From Acholeplasmatales bacterium (GTDB lineage Bacteria; Bacillota_I; Bacilli_A; Acholeplasmatales; Anaeroplasmataceae), in the NCBI GenBank assembly GCA_017388605.1, contig JAFPIE010000254.1, positions 1 through 14,487 on the forward strand: a DNA stretch of 14,487 bases, read 5' to 3'. Both the position numbers and the translations under genes were made by a program. The notes under the pieces are model-generated. The model did not search any database. It was not told the DNA's origin and saw only the letters and a program-made list of their open reading frames with translations. Position 1 is the stretch's first letter. Every line of letters begins with the position of its first letter. This document shows, piece after piece, positions 7,442 through 14,147 of the stretch.

Positions 7442-8737
7442 ATGGAAGATAAAACTTATTTATGTATTGATTTAAAAACCTTTTATGCCTCTGTAGAATG
7501 TGTAGAAAGAGGCTTAGACCCCTTTACGACAAAGCTAGTAGTGGCAGACCCAGATAGGGAATCTACAACGATTTGCCTTGCTATATCCCCAAGAATGAAG
7601 GAGCTTGGTGTACATAACCGCTGTAGGCTTTTTGAAATTCCAAAGGATATATCCTATATTATGGCAAAGCCTAGAATGAAAAAATATATTGAATATTCAG
7701 CAAATATCTATGCCATATATTTAAAATATATATCCAAGGAGGATATTTATGTATATTCTATAGATGAATGCTTCATGGATGTTACCTCCTATTTAAATAT
7801 GTATCAAATATCCGCTTTTGATTTAGCCAAAAGAATCATCGATGATGTCTATAAAACCTATGGTATTACAGCAACTGCAGGAATAGGTACGAATCTATTT
7901 TTAACTAAAATTGCTATGGATATTGATGCGAAGCATAGAAAGGATAATTTAGGTTATTTAGATATAGAGGAATTCAAAAAAAGAATATGACACCATAAGC
8001 CTATTACAGATATATGGCAAATAGGCTTGGGTACTGCGAAGAGATTAGAAAAATATAATGTATATGATCTATATGGTGTTGCCCATATGGATAAGGATAT
8101 TCTTTATAAGGAATTTGGCGTGAATGCAGAGGTTTTAATTGACCATGCGAATGGTATAGAGCCAACAACCATTAAAGAAATAAAAGAATATACACCAGAA
8201 TCCAATTCCATATCCTCAAATCAAATCTTAGGCTCTGGCTATACTTTTAAGGATGCAAGGCTTGCATTTTCTGAGCTTGTTGAAATGTCCATTTTAGATT
8301 TAGTGGATCGAGGAGTTGTCTGTTGCGGAATTTCCTTTGGTGTAACCTATAGAGAAAAACAAGAAAAGTGGAGTGATACTGAAAACCCCTACAAAAGATT
8401 TATGCCTTCCATGCAATCCTTAAGGCTCGATGAATATGTAAATTCCTATAAAATCCTATATCCCTATTTTATGGAAATGTTCGATAAGAATGTCGATCGA
8501 TCTCTCATTATAAGAAGTATTGCTATAGGCTTTTATGGTATTAAGGATGAATCCTATAAAACATTAGATTTATTTATGGATGAGGAGGAGCTAAAAAAGG
8601 AAGAAAAGCTATCCCATACCATTTTAGATTTAAAGAAGAAATATGGTAAAAATTCTATTTTAAAGGCCCAGGATTTAGAGGAATCGGCAATAGCGAAGGA
8701 AAGAAATTCTATGATTGGAGGACATAATAGTGAGTGA
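7442..8737 (+). CDS. Y-family DNA polymerase (UmuC/UvrX-like) interrupted by an in-frame TGA at codon 183
   Basis: Error-prone translesion polymerase, 431 codons if the TGA at 7988-7990 is read through, which is a normal family length. The N-terminal part (182 aa) holds the palm and fingers with CIDLKTFYASVE (metal-binding Asp10) and YSIDECFMD (Asp108/Glu109), then TAGIGTNLFLTKIAMD. After the TGA the frame continues as HHKPITDIWQIGLGTAKRLEK, the helix-hairpin-helix/thumb start, then the little-finger domain to TGA 8735-8737. In relatives a Trp precedes H-x-P-I/L-T-D, so the TGA replaces a conserved TGG. No other damage is seen. It could be a fresh nonsense mutation, a sequencing error or UGA read as Trp. 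The nearest downstream in-frame start, TTG 8027, has no ribosome binding site. The YolD-like gene overlaps its 3' end. Confidence 0.82.
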
Positions 8738-9041
8738 TTTAAAAAGAGCGAAAATCTTTATGCCCTTTGATGCATTAAAGGGCTTTAAGGAAGCCATTCA
8801 TGAAAAAGAAAGAATCATAGTAGAAAAAAAGGAGCTTACAGAGGATGATTATAATAAGCTAAATCTTGCATTTTCAAACATTAAAAAGGGCTCTATGGTA
8901 AAGGTAGTTTATTATTCTATAGATTCCTACATTGAATTTACAGGCTTAGTATCGGATATTAATCCATCATCAAGATATATCAAGGTAGTAAAGGAGAAGA
9001 TTTTTTTCGATGATATTCAGGATATAACAATATTAGATTAG
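8730..9041 (+). CDS. YolD-like family protein
   Basis: 103 aa. The N-terminal motif RAKIFMPFDALKGFKEAI matches the R-A-K-x-F-x-P-F-x-A-L-K-G signature of the YolD-like family. The middle KKGSMVKVVYY and C-terminal TGLVSDINPSSRYIKVVKEKIFFDDIQDI also fit. YolD-like genes typically follow UmuC/UvrX-type polymerase genes in Firmicutes, and the role is presumed UmuD-like or accessory to translesion synthesis. The start is GTG 8730, with GGAGG at 8717-8721 and an 8-base spacer. It overlaps the polymerase 3' end by 8 bases (GTGAGTGA), so the two are coupled. An in-frame TTG at 8715 was rejected because it lies on the ribosome binding site itself. Confidence 0.82.
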   Translation: MSDLKRAKIFMPFDALKGFKEAIHEKERIIVEKKELTEDDYNKLNLAFSNIKKGSMVKVVYYSIDSYIEFTGLVSDINPSSRYIKVVKEKIFFDDIQDITILD

Positions 9042-9066
9042 GTTATTGTTGAAAACGATGTTTTTG

Positions 9067-9100
9067 CTTTCATGAAAAAATAAATAATCTTTCATGAAAG
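9067..9100. promoter_or_regulatory. Two TTTCATGAAA palindromes 22 bp apart, possible operator pair
   Basis: TTTCATGAAA occurs at 9068-9077 and 9090-9099; the second is extended to a perfect 12-bp palindrome, CTTTCATGAAAG. Centres are 22 bases apart, about two helical turns, so two dimers would bind on the same DNA face. They lie 26 bases after the YolD-like stop and ~160 bases before the 49-aa gene. No T-run follows, which argues against a terminator, although the arms can also pair as an 11-bp stem. Confidence 0.45.
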
Positions 9101-9228
9101 TACATTGAATTCGTTCTTGTCAATAGTTGTTTTGCACATATTTTTATAAAAATATTTAATGAAATATTATGTTAATATTAAAAAGAATAAAATAATATTT
9201 TTCCTCTTCCCTTTATAAAATAAATCAC

Positions 9229-9255
9229 TATAATAGTTGTGAAAGGTTAGGGTGA
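9229..9255 (+). promoter_or_regulatory. Putative -10 box for the 49-aa gene
   Basis: TATAAT (9229-9234) lies upstream of a GGGTGA-like ribosome binding site (9250-9255). No good -35 is seen. A second candidate farther upstream is TTGCAC (9132-9137), 17 bases, TTTAAT (9155-9160), which would give a ~95-base leader. Confidence 0.4.
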
Positions 9256-9260
9256 TTGTT

Positions 9261-9410
9261 ATGAATGATGATGAAATATATTTTGATATGGATGAAAACA
9301 TGGGATCCTATTATGATTTTAATCTTTTAGATTTACTAGAAGAGGATGCATATAACAATCCAAAGGATACCAATCAAGATAAAGATAAGCTTATGGTTAA
9401 ATTAGGATAA
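9261..9410 (+). CDS. Hypothetical small acidic protein, 49 aa
   Basis: Not recognised. It has 14 Asp/Glu and 4 Lys with no Cys, beginning MNDDEIYFDMDENMGSYYDF and ending KDKLMVKLG. The Tyr/Asp-rich N-terminal half could form a short helix around NLLDLLEED; no membrane or signal segment is seen. Support for a real gene: its own TATAAT box, a ribosome-binding-site-like GGGTGA 5 bases before the ATG, a TAA followed at once by TAG, and a dedicated terminator 8 bases downstream. Function unknown; it may bind a protein partner. Confidence 0.6.
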   Translation: MNDDEIYFDMDENMGSYYDFNLLDLLEEDAYNNPKDTNQDKDKLMVKLG

Positions 9411-9418
9411 TAGAATTT

Positions 9419-9444
9419 AAAAGCTCGTATGAGCTTTTTTTCTT
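9419..9444 (+). terminator. Terminator of the 49-aa gene
   Basis: AAAAGCTC (9419-9426) pairs with GAGCTTTT (9431-9438) over the loop GTAT, and a long T-run follows. It separates the small gene from the sugar-kinase operon. Confidence 0.88.
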
Positions 9445-9465
9445 TTGTTTTGTTATAAAATTATA

Positions 9466-9490
9466 TATAATAATGGTGATGAGATAGGAG
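9466..9490 (+). promoter_or_regulatory. Putative -10 box and ribosome binding site of the sugar-kinase operon
   Basis: TATAAT (9466-9471) followed by AAT, with weak TTTTGT at 9443-9448 seventeen bases upstream. AGGAG (9486-9490) lies 7 bases before GTG 9498, which decides the GTG start. Confidence 0.45.
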
Positions 9491-9497
9491 TGATTCT

Positions 9498-10454
9498 GTG
9501 AAAAAAATATTAGCTATTGGTGAAGCCTTAATTGATTTCATTGCAAATGAAGTAGGCTATAGTGTCAAAGATGTAAAATCCTTTACCCCTAAGGTTGGTG
9601 GAGCACCTTGTAATGTTTGTGGTGCTGTATCTAAGCTTGGTGTACCATCTGGTATGATCACTATGCTTGGTATGGATCAATTTGGGGATAAGATTATTGA
9701 ATATTTAAAGGAGAATAATGTTTCAACAGAATATTTATATAGAACAAATGAAGCATCTACCTCCTTAGCCTTTGTATCTAAGCTATATAATGGAGATTCG
9801 AATTATACCTTCTTTAGAAATCCTGGTGCGGATATGCTACTAGAGCCAGATAAAATTAAGAAGCTATGGTTTAGAAATACCTATGCACTCCATTTTTGTA
9901 GTGTAGATATTGGACCATTTCCAATGAGAGAATCTCATTTAAAGGCGATAGAATATGCAAAGGAAAACGATGCGATTATTTCCTTTGACCCAAATATAAG
10001 ATTAATGCTATGGAAAAGTGAGGTATCCTTAAAAAATGCCATTCATCAGTTTATTCCACTTTGCCATATTTTAAAAATATCCTCAGATGAGCTTGAATTC
10101 ATTACAGGCTGTAAGGATATTAAGGATGCATTACCTCACCTATTCCAAGGAACAGTAGAATTAATTATCTATACGAAGGCTTCTGATGGTGCTGAAGCCT
10201 ACACGAGATTACATAGTGCCTCTGTCGATGGTATTAAGGTTTCTAATGTCATTGATACGACCGGTGCTGGAGATGGCTTTATTGGCTCCTTCTTAGCACA
10301 GCTTGCTAAGAAGAGAATGACCTTATCTGAAATTAGAAATCTAGATTCTAGAGACTTATATAGGCTTTTAGATTATTCGAACCGCTTCTGTGCAAAAAGT
10401 ATTACAAGAGAGGGTGCTATCGCATCCTATCCAAAAGAGGATGAGATGATCTAA
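9498..10454 (+). CDS. PfkB-family carbohydrate kinase (fructokinase-like)
   Basis: 318 aa, a full-length ribokinase/PfkB-family enzyme that phosphorylates a sugar with ATP in the cytosol. The N-terminal signature covers GEALIDFI (residues 8-15) and VGGAPCNVCGAVSKLG (33-48), with the Gly-Gly hinge at 34-35. FDPNIRLMLW follows in the middle. The C-terminal signature is DTTGAGDGF (253-261), with the anion-hole GAGD and catalytic base Asp259. The N-terminal pattern most resembles fructokinases, but 2-keto-3-deoxygluconate or other PfkB substrates cannot be excluded. Translation starts at GTG after AGGAG. The stop overlaps the next ATG (TAATG), so at least the next gene is coupled. No sugar transporter or hydrolase is adjacent to name the substrate. 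Confidence 0.88.
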   Translation: MKKILAIGEALIDFIANEVGYSVKDVKSFTPKVGGAPCNVCGAVSKLGVPSGMITMLGMDQFGDKIIEYLKENNVSTEYLYRTNEASTSLAFVSKLYNGDSNYTFFRNPGADMLLEPDKIKKLWFRNTYALHFCSVDIGPFPMRESHLKAIEYAKENDAIISFDPNIRLMLWKSEVSLKNAIHQFIPLCHILKISSDELEFITGCKDIKDALPHLFQGTVELIIYTKASDGAEAYTRLHSASVDGIKVSNVIDTTGAGDGFIGSFLAQLAKKRMTLSEIRNLDSRDLYRLLDYSNRFCAKSITREGAIASYPKEDEMI

Positions 10455-10906
10455 TGGATAAGGAATTTGTAATAAGCTATTATAATGGAAAGCATTATTT
10501 AAAGCTTGGTGTATATTTTATATTCCTACTTTTAACATTTTTAGTCTTTATCACCCCTATGGGTGATATAAGATATACCTTTTTATTCTTTTCCCTATTT
10601 TTACCTTTACTTGTATTTGAATTCATTTATTATCATAAAATCTTAAAAGAAATCAGCAAGGATTTATATAAAACAGCAATTATGCAAATTGCTAAAATGA
10701 GCATAATTGAAATGAAGAATAAAAATGTTGGAATTGAATTTCAAGGTAAAATGAACGGTAAAATCGTCATATTAAAGCTATACAATATGGATATAGCACA
10801 TAAGTCTATTATGGACAATTTAAAAAGATATAAATATGTTGAAATGGAATATTATCCTAAGACAAATTTGGTTAGAGGATATCATTCTAGATTGGAGTTA
10901 AAATGA
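10454..10906 (+). CDS. Hypothetical membrane protein, 150 aa
   Basis: Not recognised. There are two hydrophobic helices close together (residues ~16-35 and ~40-60) with a short GDIR turn. A cytoplasm-like charged domain follows, with beta character (NVGIEFQGKMNGKIVILKLYNMDI) and a C-terminal Tyr-rich strand. The layout is a two-span anchor plus a small C-terminal domain. Its ATG overlaps the kinase stop by one base, and its TGA overlaps the next ATG (ATGA), so it is tightly coupled in a three-gene operon. If TGA were read as Trp the protein would extend only five residues to a TAA at 10919. Confidence 0.65.
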   Translation: MDKEFVISYYNGKHYLKLGVYFIFLLLTFLVFITPMGDIRYTFLFFSLFLPLLVFEFIYYHKILKEISKDLYKTAIMQIAKMSIIEMKNKNVGIEFQGKMNGKIVILKLYNMDIAHKSIMDNLKRYKYVEMEYYPKTNLVRGYHSRLELK

Positions 10907-11205
10907 GCAAAGAAGAATTAAAGGGCTATATCGATGAAATAATTAAGGATCCAGATCTTAATATACTAAGCTATTTACTTGTGGATATCGATTTAACTAT
11001 GGAAATCATAGGAGAATCTACAGATTTAGAATTCTATTATTTAAGTGATTATTTTGAGGATATCGCCTATATGTCTAATAGAAAGGAATTTATAGATTGT
11101 ATAAGAGATAGATTCATTGAAATGAAGGATAATAGCCTAGATTTACTTCATGTATGTGATATGATTAAATATGCAGAGGATGTATTTCCTGTAGAAGAAT
11201 ACTAA
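10903..11205 (+). CDS. Hypothetical acidic protein, 100 aa
   Basis: Not recognised. It is a soluble, mostly helical, acidic protein (MSKEELKGYIDEIIKDPDL...), with many Asp/Glu and two Cys in the C-terminal half (IDCIRDRF, HVCDMI). It starts by the ATGA overlap with the preceding gene, with GGAG five bases upstream, and ends just before a strong terminator. It is the last gene of the kinase operon. Size and character would suit a partner of the preceding membrane protein, but that is only inferred from coupling. Confidence 0.62.
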   Translation: MSKEELKGYIDEIIKDPDLNILSYLLVDIDLTMEIIGESTDLEFYYLSDYFEDIAYMSNRKEFIDCIRDRFIEMKDNSLDLLHVCDMIKYAEDVFPVEEY

Positions 11206-11207
11206 TA

Positions 11208-11237
11208 GGGTAGTCTATAGACTACCCATCTTTTTTT
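11208..11237 (+). terminator. Terminator of the sugar-kinase operon
   Basis: GGGTAGTC-TATA-GACTACCC (11208-11227) is a perfect inverted repeat followed by ATC and seven or more T. It starts two bases after the TAA of the 100-aa gene. Confidence 0.92.
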
Positions 11238-11253
11238 CTATTTCATTTAATGC

Positions 11254-11270
11254 TATAATCAAAAAAGAGG
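11254..11270 (+). promoter_or_regulatory. Putative -10 box and ribosome binding site of the DUF1848 gene
   Basis: TATAAT (11254-11259) is followed closely by AAGAGG (11265-11270), 6 bases before ATG 11277. There is no good -35; the region 17 bases upstream is the terminator T-run. The leader would be only about ten bases. Confidence 0.4.
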
Positions 11271-11276
11271 TATGAA

Positions 11277-12152
11277 ATGATATTAAATATTAGTGGTAGA
11301 TGCGATATATGTGCATTCTATAGTAAATGGTTAGAAAATAGAATCGATGAAGGATATTATGATGTAAGAAATCCATTTAATAAAAGCTTAGTATCTAGAA
11401 TATATGAGGAGGATATCGATTTATATGTCTTTTGTACAAAGAATCCTATCCCTGTACTTCCTATATTAGATAAAATTAAAAAGCCTATTTATTTTATGGT
11501 TACCTTAACAGGGTATCATAAGGATATTGAGGTCAATGTACCTGATAAAAGATTAATATTGGAATCTATTAAGGAATTATCTCGTATATTAGGTAAGGAA
11601 AATGTCGTTTTAAGATATGACCCTATATTGTTAAATGATATATATACAGTAGAATACCATCTAAAGGCTTTAGATAATTTAATGCAGCAATTAGATTCCT
11701 ATATCGATGAAATTATTTTTTCCTTCATGGACGATTATAAAAATGTAAGAAAAAATTATGTCAAAATGAAATGCCATGAAATAAAGGAAGATGAATATAT
11801 TAAGCTTGCAAAGGGCTTTAAGATATTAGAAGAAAAATATCATATCAGGCTTAAAAGCTGTCTTGAGGATGATGTATTAAAATTTGGCTTTAGAAGGGGC
11901 GAATGCCTATCTAAGGAGTTAGTATATCGCTTGACGAAGAAAACCTTTAAAAAATGGAAGGAAAGGGATTGTGGATGCCAAGAGATTGTAGATATTGGTG
12001 CATATAATTCCTGTAATCATAGATGTATGTATTGTTATGCGAATTTTAATGAGGATGAAATTATAAAAAATATGGGTGAGCATGATCCTAAATCAAGCTT
12101 ACTCATAGGACATATCTTAAATACAGATATCATTAAAAGAAGGAGGAAATAA
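11277..12152 (+). CDS. DUF1848 family protein with a radical-SAM-like CX3CX2C motif
   Basis: 291 aa, full length. It matches DUF1848 throughout: YYDVRNPFN and VSRIY near residues 30-45, DLYVFCTKNPIPVLP, VTLTGYHKDIEVNVPDKR, RYDPILLND, then C-G-C (Cys232, Cys234), DIGAYNSC, and the ending HDPKSSLLIGHI. Cys246, Cys250 and Cys253 make a CX3CX2C spacing followed by YAN, as in radical-SAM iron-sulfur proteins, though at the C-terminus instead of the N-terminus. The usual N-terminal R-T-D-I-P-A-F-Y appears here as RCDICAFY, adding Cys9 and Cys12. The family's reaction is not established; an iron-sulfur enzyme is inferred. The 71-aa gene follows one base after its TAA, with a strong ribosome binding site. 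Confidence 0.85.
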   Translation: MILNISGRCDICAFYSKWLENRIDEGYYDVRNPFNKSLVSRIYEEDIDLYVFCTKNPIPVLPILDKIKKPIYFMVTLTGYHKDIEVNVPDKRLILESIKELSRILGKENVVLRYDPILLNDIYTVEYHLKALDNLMQQLDSYIDEIIFSFMDDYKNVRKNYVKMKCHEIKEDEYIKLAKGFKILEEKYHIRLKSCLEDDVLKFGFRRGECLSKELVYRLTKKTFKKWKERDCGCQEIVDIGAYNSCNHRCMYCYANFNEDEIIKNMGEHDPKSSLLIGHILNTDIIKRRRK

Positions 12153-12153
12153 T

Positions 12154-12369
12154 ATGTTTTTTAAGAAAAAGGAAAATATAGAAGAATATGATAAAGAGAA
12201 TTTAATTCCTATTTTAATGCAATCGATATGTACAGGTGAGATAGTTGCAGGATTCAAGGATAAAAGAACTAAGAAATTTAATGAGGTTATGTTAATTAGA
12301 AATGATAATGATTTAAAGGCATTTATGAAAAAATATGGATTAAAAGAAATTCCTAAAAAGGAATATTAG
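12154..12369 (+). CDS. Small conserved hypothetical protein, 71 aa
   Basis: A small protein with a hydrophobic/basic start (MFFKKKEN) and a core SICTGEIVAGFKDKRTKKFNEVMLIRNDNDLKAFMKKYGL. I recall similar small proteins from other Firmicutes, sometimes labelled with an unsupported dehydrogenase name; no catalytic domain fits in this length. AGGAGG (12141-12146) lies 7 bases before the ATG. It is coupled to the DUF1848 gene, one base downstream, so the two are probably co-transcribed. Its 3' end overlaps an imperfect hairpin. Confidence 0.68.
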   Translation: MFFKKKENIEEYDKENLIPILMQSICTGEIVAGFKDKRTKKFNEVMLIRNDNDLKAFMKKYGLKEIPKKEY

Positions 12370-12376
12370 GAAATTC
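12346..12376 (+). terminator. Weak hairpin at the end of the 71-aa gene
   Basis: The arms 12346-12356 and 12366-12376 pair with one mismatch (core TTCCTAA/TTAGGAA) over a 9-base loop. No T-run follows, so termination would be weak; the M3 peptidase gene may be partly co-transcribed with the DUF1848 operon. Confidence 0.3.
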
Positions 12377-12377
12377 A

Positions 12378-12410
12378 TATAATTTGTGGTAAAATTGATG
12401 TTGAATGGAG
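12378..12410 (+). promoter_or_regulatory. Putative promoter and ribosome binding site of the M3 peptidase gene
   Basis: An extended -10 TGGTAAAAT (12387-12395) and a TATAAT at 12378-12383 lie close together without a good -35. GGAG (12407-12410) lies 8 bases before ATG 12419, which fixes the start of the lipoprotein signal. Confidence 0.4.
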
Positions 12411-12418
12411 TGGTATAT

Positions 12419-14056
12419 ATGAAATTATCAAAAAGAATACTTTCTTTAGCTTTTGTAGGCTTAAGTGTATTATCCTTATCCTCATGCTTAATCCTAGATG
12501 GTAAGGGTACAAGAGTAAAGAAGGATTTAAGTTATACATGGAATGATGCAGATTATGATGCCTTATTAAAGAATATGGATCGCTTTGAAAAAGCTATAAA
12601 GGGTAAGGATGATTTTGAGCTTGTTGGATCTTGGCTATCCGTTCAAAGATCAATTTATGCTTGTGCAACCTATAGAACGATTGAGCATATCAATTATGCT
12701 CAAGGAGATGATTCTGCATACGATAGATATATGTATTTTTATGATATCGTATCTCTTGCTTCTAAATGGCAGGAAAGCTTATATCAGGATATGTATGATT
12801 CTGCATATAAGGATCAATTCTTCCAAGGCTATACAGAAGAAGAAATACAAAAGCTTATCAATTCAAAAAAGCCTGATGCCTATTATGAGCTTGAAAAGAA
12901 GCAAGAGGAATTAGTTAAGGGCTATAGAGATTTAACGGATGAAGAGATTCAAGATCATACGGCAGATATCTATTTAGCCTTAGTTAAAAATTATAAAGAG
13001 GAAGCAAGGCTATTAGGCTATGATTCCTTTATAGATTATGCTTATAAGGATATCTATGAAAGAGAATATACTCCAAATGAGGTATCTACCTTTAATGGCT
13101 ATGTAAAGGATACAGTATTGCCTTTAATGCAAAATTTAAAGGCTTTGAGAGAGGATAAGGTAAATGCCTTAACCGAAGAGGAAAAGAATAGAATTAATTC
13201 CTTCCATACCGCAAATTATAATACGATGATGGAGGATATTAAGGATTATGGTACATTTATTGGAGATTCCTATAAGAATTCTTTAGATTTTATACTCAAG
13301 GATGGCTATATAAGGCTAGGTGGAGATAATGCGAATATCGATGGTGCATTTACTACCTATTTATATATGGATTCCCTAGATCAGCCGATTATCTATTTTG
13401 GTCCAAGCTACCAAAATACACTAACCTTCATTCATGAATTTGGTCACTATAATAATTTCAAGGTAAATGGAGCGGGTGCAATGAGCTACGATTTAGCAGA
13501 AACTCATTCTCAAGCCAATGAATTATTATTCCTTGCATGGCTTTCCAAAAATGATAAATCCTTCACACAAAATGTAGTCGATGTATTACATATTGATGAG
13601 GTATTAGATGCATGTAGAGTAATCATTTTAGCCACTATGGTCAATGATTTTGAATATAGGGTATATCATTCTAGTGATACACTTTCAGTAGCTGATTTTG
13701 ATACTTATTATCAGGAAGCAGGAGATGCCTTAGGTGGATATGATACCATTATGGATGCCATTTATGGTGAGAATAAGGCAAACGCTACGGCTTATTGGAA
13801 AAGAGTAGTATTAGAAAATCCTTGTTATTACATTAGCTATGCGATGAGTAAGATTCCATCCTTAGAAATTTATTCCTATGCAAGAAATGATCTTGCTCTA
13901 GCAAGGCAAAAATATAAAAAGACCTATACACTTGAAAATAATTTAAAATTAACTGAATTTTTAAGAGTTCTTGATAATGCAGAGCTTTATAGTCCATTTG
14001 ATTCTAAAGCATTTGATTTAATTGAATCTCTAAACATTATTGAAACAAATTCATAG
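12419..14056 (+). CDS. M3-family metallopeptidase, predicted lipoprotein
   Basis: 545 aa. The N-terminus MKLSKRILSLAFVGLSVLSLSSC is a lipoprotein signal: a basic start, a hydrophobic core and the lipobox L20-S-S-C23, so the mature protein should be lipid-anchored outside the membrane. The catalytic motif H339-E-F-G-H343 lies in TLTFIHEFGHYNNF, and Glu361 in DLAETHSQ is the probable third zinc ligand. The long helical N-terminal part and the ending resemble oligoendopeptidase F (M3B) proteins, which are usually cytosolic and ~600 aa. The likely role is cleavage of short extracellular peptides for nutrition or signal turnover. The start is ATG 12419, with GGAG 8 bases upstream; an upstream in-frame GTG would bury the signal peptide. 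No clear terminator follows. Confidence 0.85.
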   Translation: MKLSKRILSLAFVGLSVLSLSSCLILDGKGTRVKKDLSYTWNDADYDALLKNMDRFEKAIKGKDDFELVGSWLSVQRSIYACATYRTIEHINYAQGDDSAYDRYMYFYDIVSLASKWQESLYQDMYDSAYKDQFFQGYTEEEIQKLINSKKPDAYYELEKKQEELVKGYRDLTDEEIQDHTADIYLALVKNYKEEARLLGYDSFIDYAYKDIYEREYTPNEVSTFNGYVKDTVLPLMQNLKALREDKVNALTEEEKNRINSFHTANYNTMMEDIKDYGTFIGDSYKNSLDFILKDGYIRLGGDNANIDGAFTTYLYMDSLDQPIIYFGPSYQNTLTFIHEFGHYNNFKVNGAGAMSYDLAETHSQANELLFLAWLSKNDKSFTQNVVDVLHIDEVLDACRVIILATMVNDFEYRVYHSSDTLSVADFDTYYQEAGDALGGYDTIMDAIYGENKANATAYWKRVVLENPCYYISYAMSKIPSLEIYSYARNDLALARQKYKKTYTLENNLKLTEFLRVLDNAELYSPFDSKAFDLIESLNIIETNS

Positions 14057-14093
14057 TATTCGTATCATTATTCTATAAATTTTATCTTTAAAA

Positions 14094-14122
14094 TTGATTA
14101 AGAATACAATTTGAATTATAAT
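14094..14122 (+). promoter_or_regulatory. Sigma-A-type promoter of the 3' membrane-protein gene
   Basis: TTGATT (14094-14099), 17-base spacer, TATAAT (14117-14122), then AAT. The ribosome binding site AAAGGAG (14133-14139) follows closely. Confidence 0.7.
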
Positions 14123-14147
14123 AATATGTAAGAAAGGAGATTTAAAA

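Noticed and set aside
8027..8737. The second half of the polymerase as an independent gene starting at TTG 8027
   Set aside because: There is no ribosome binding site, and the frame is continuous with the upstream half through the TGA at 7988-7990. Family-conserved residues lie between the TGA and this TTG.
9067..9100. Terminator for the polymerase-yolD operon
   Set aside because: The arms could pair, but no T-run follows and each arm is itself a perfect palindrome, which fits an operator pair better.
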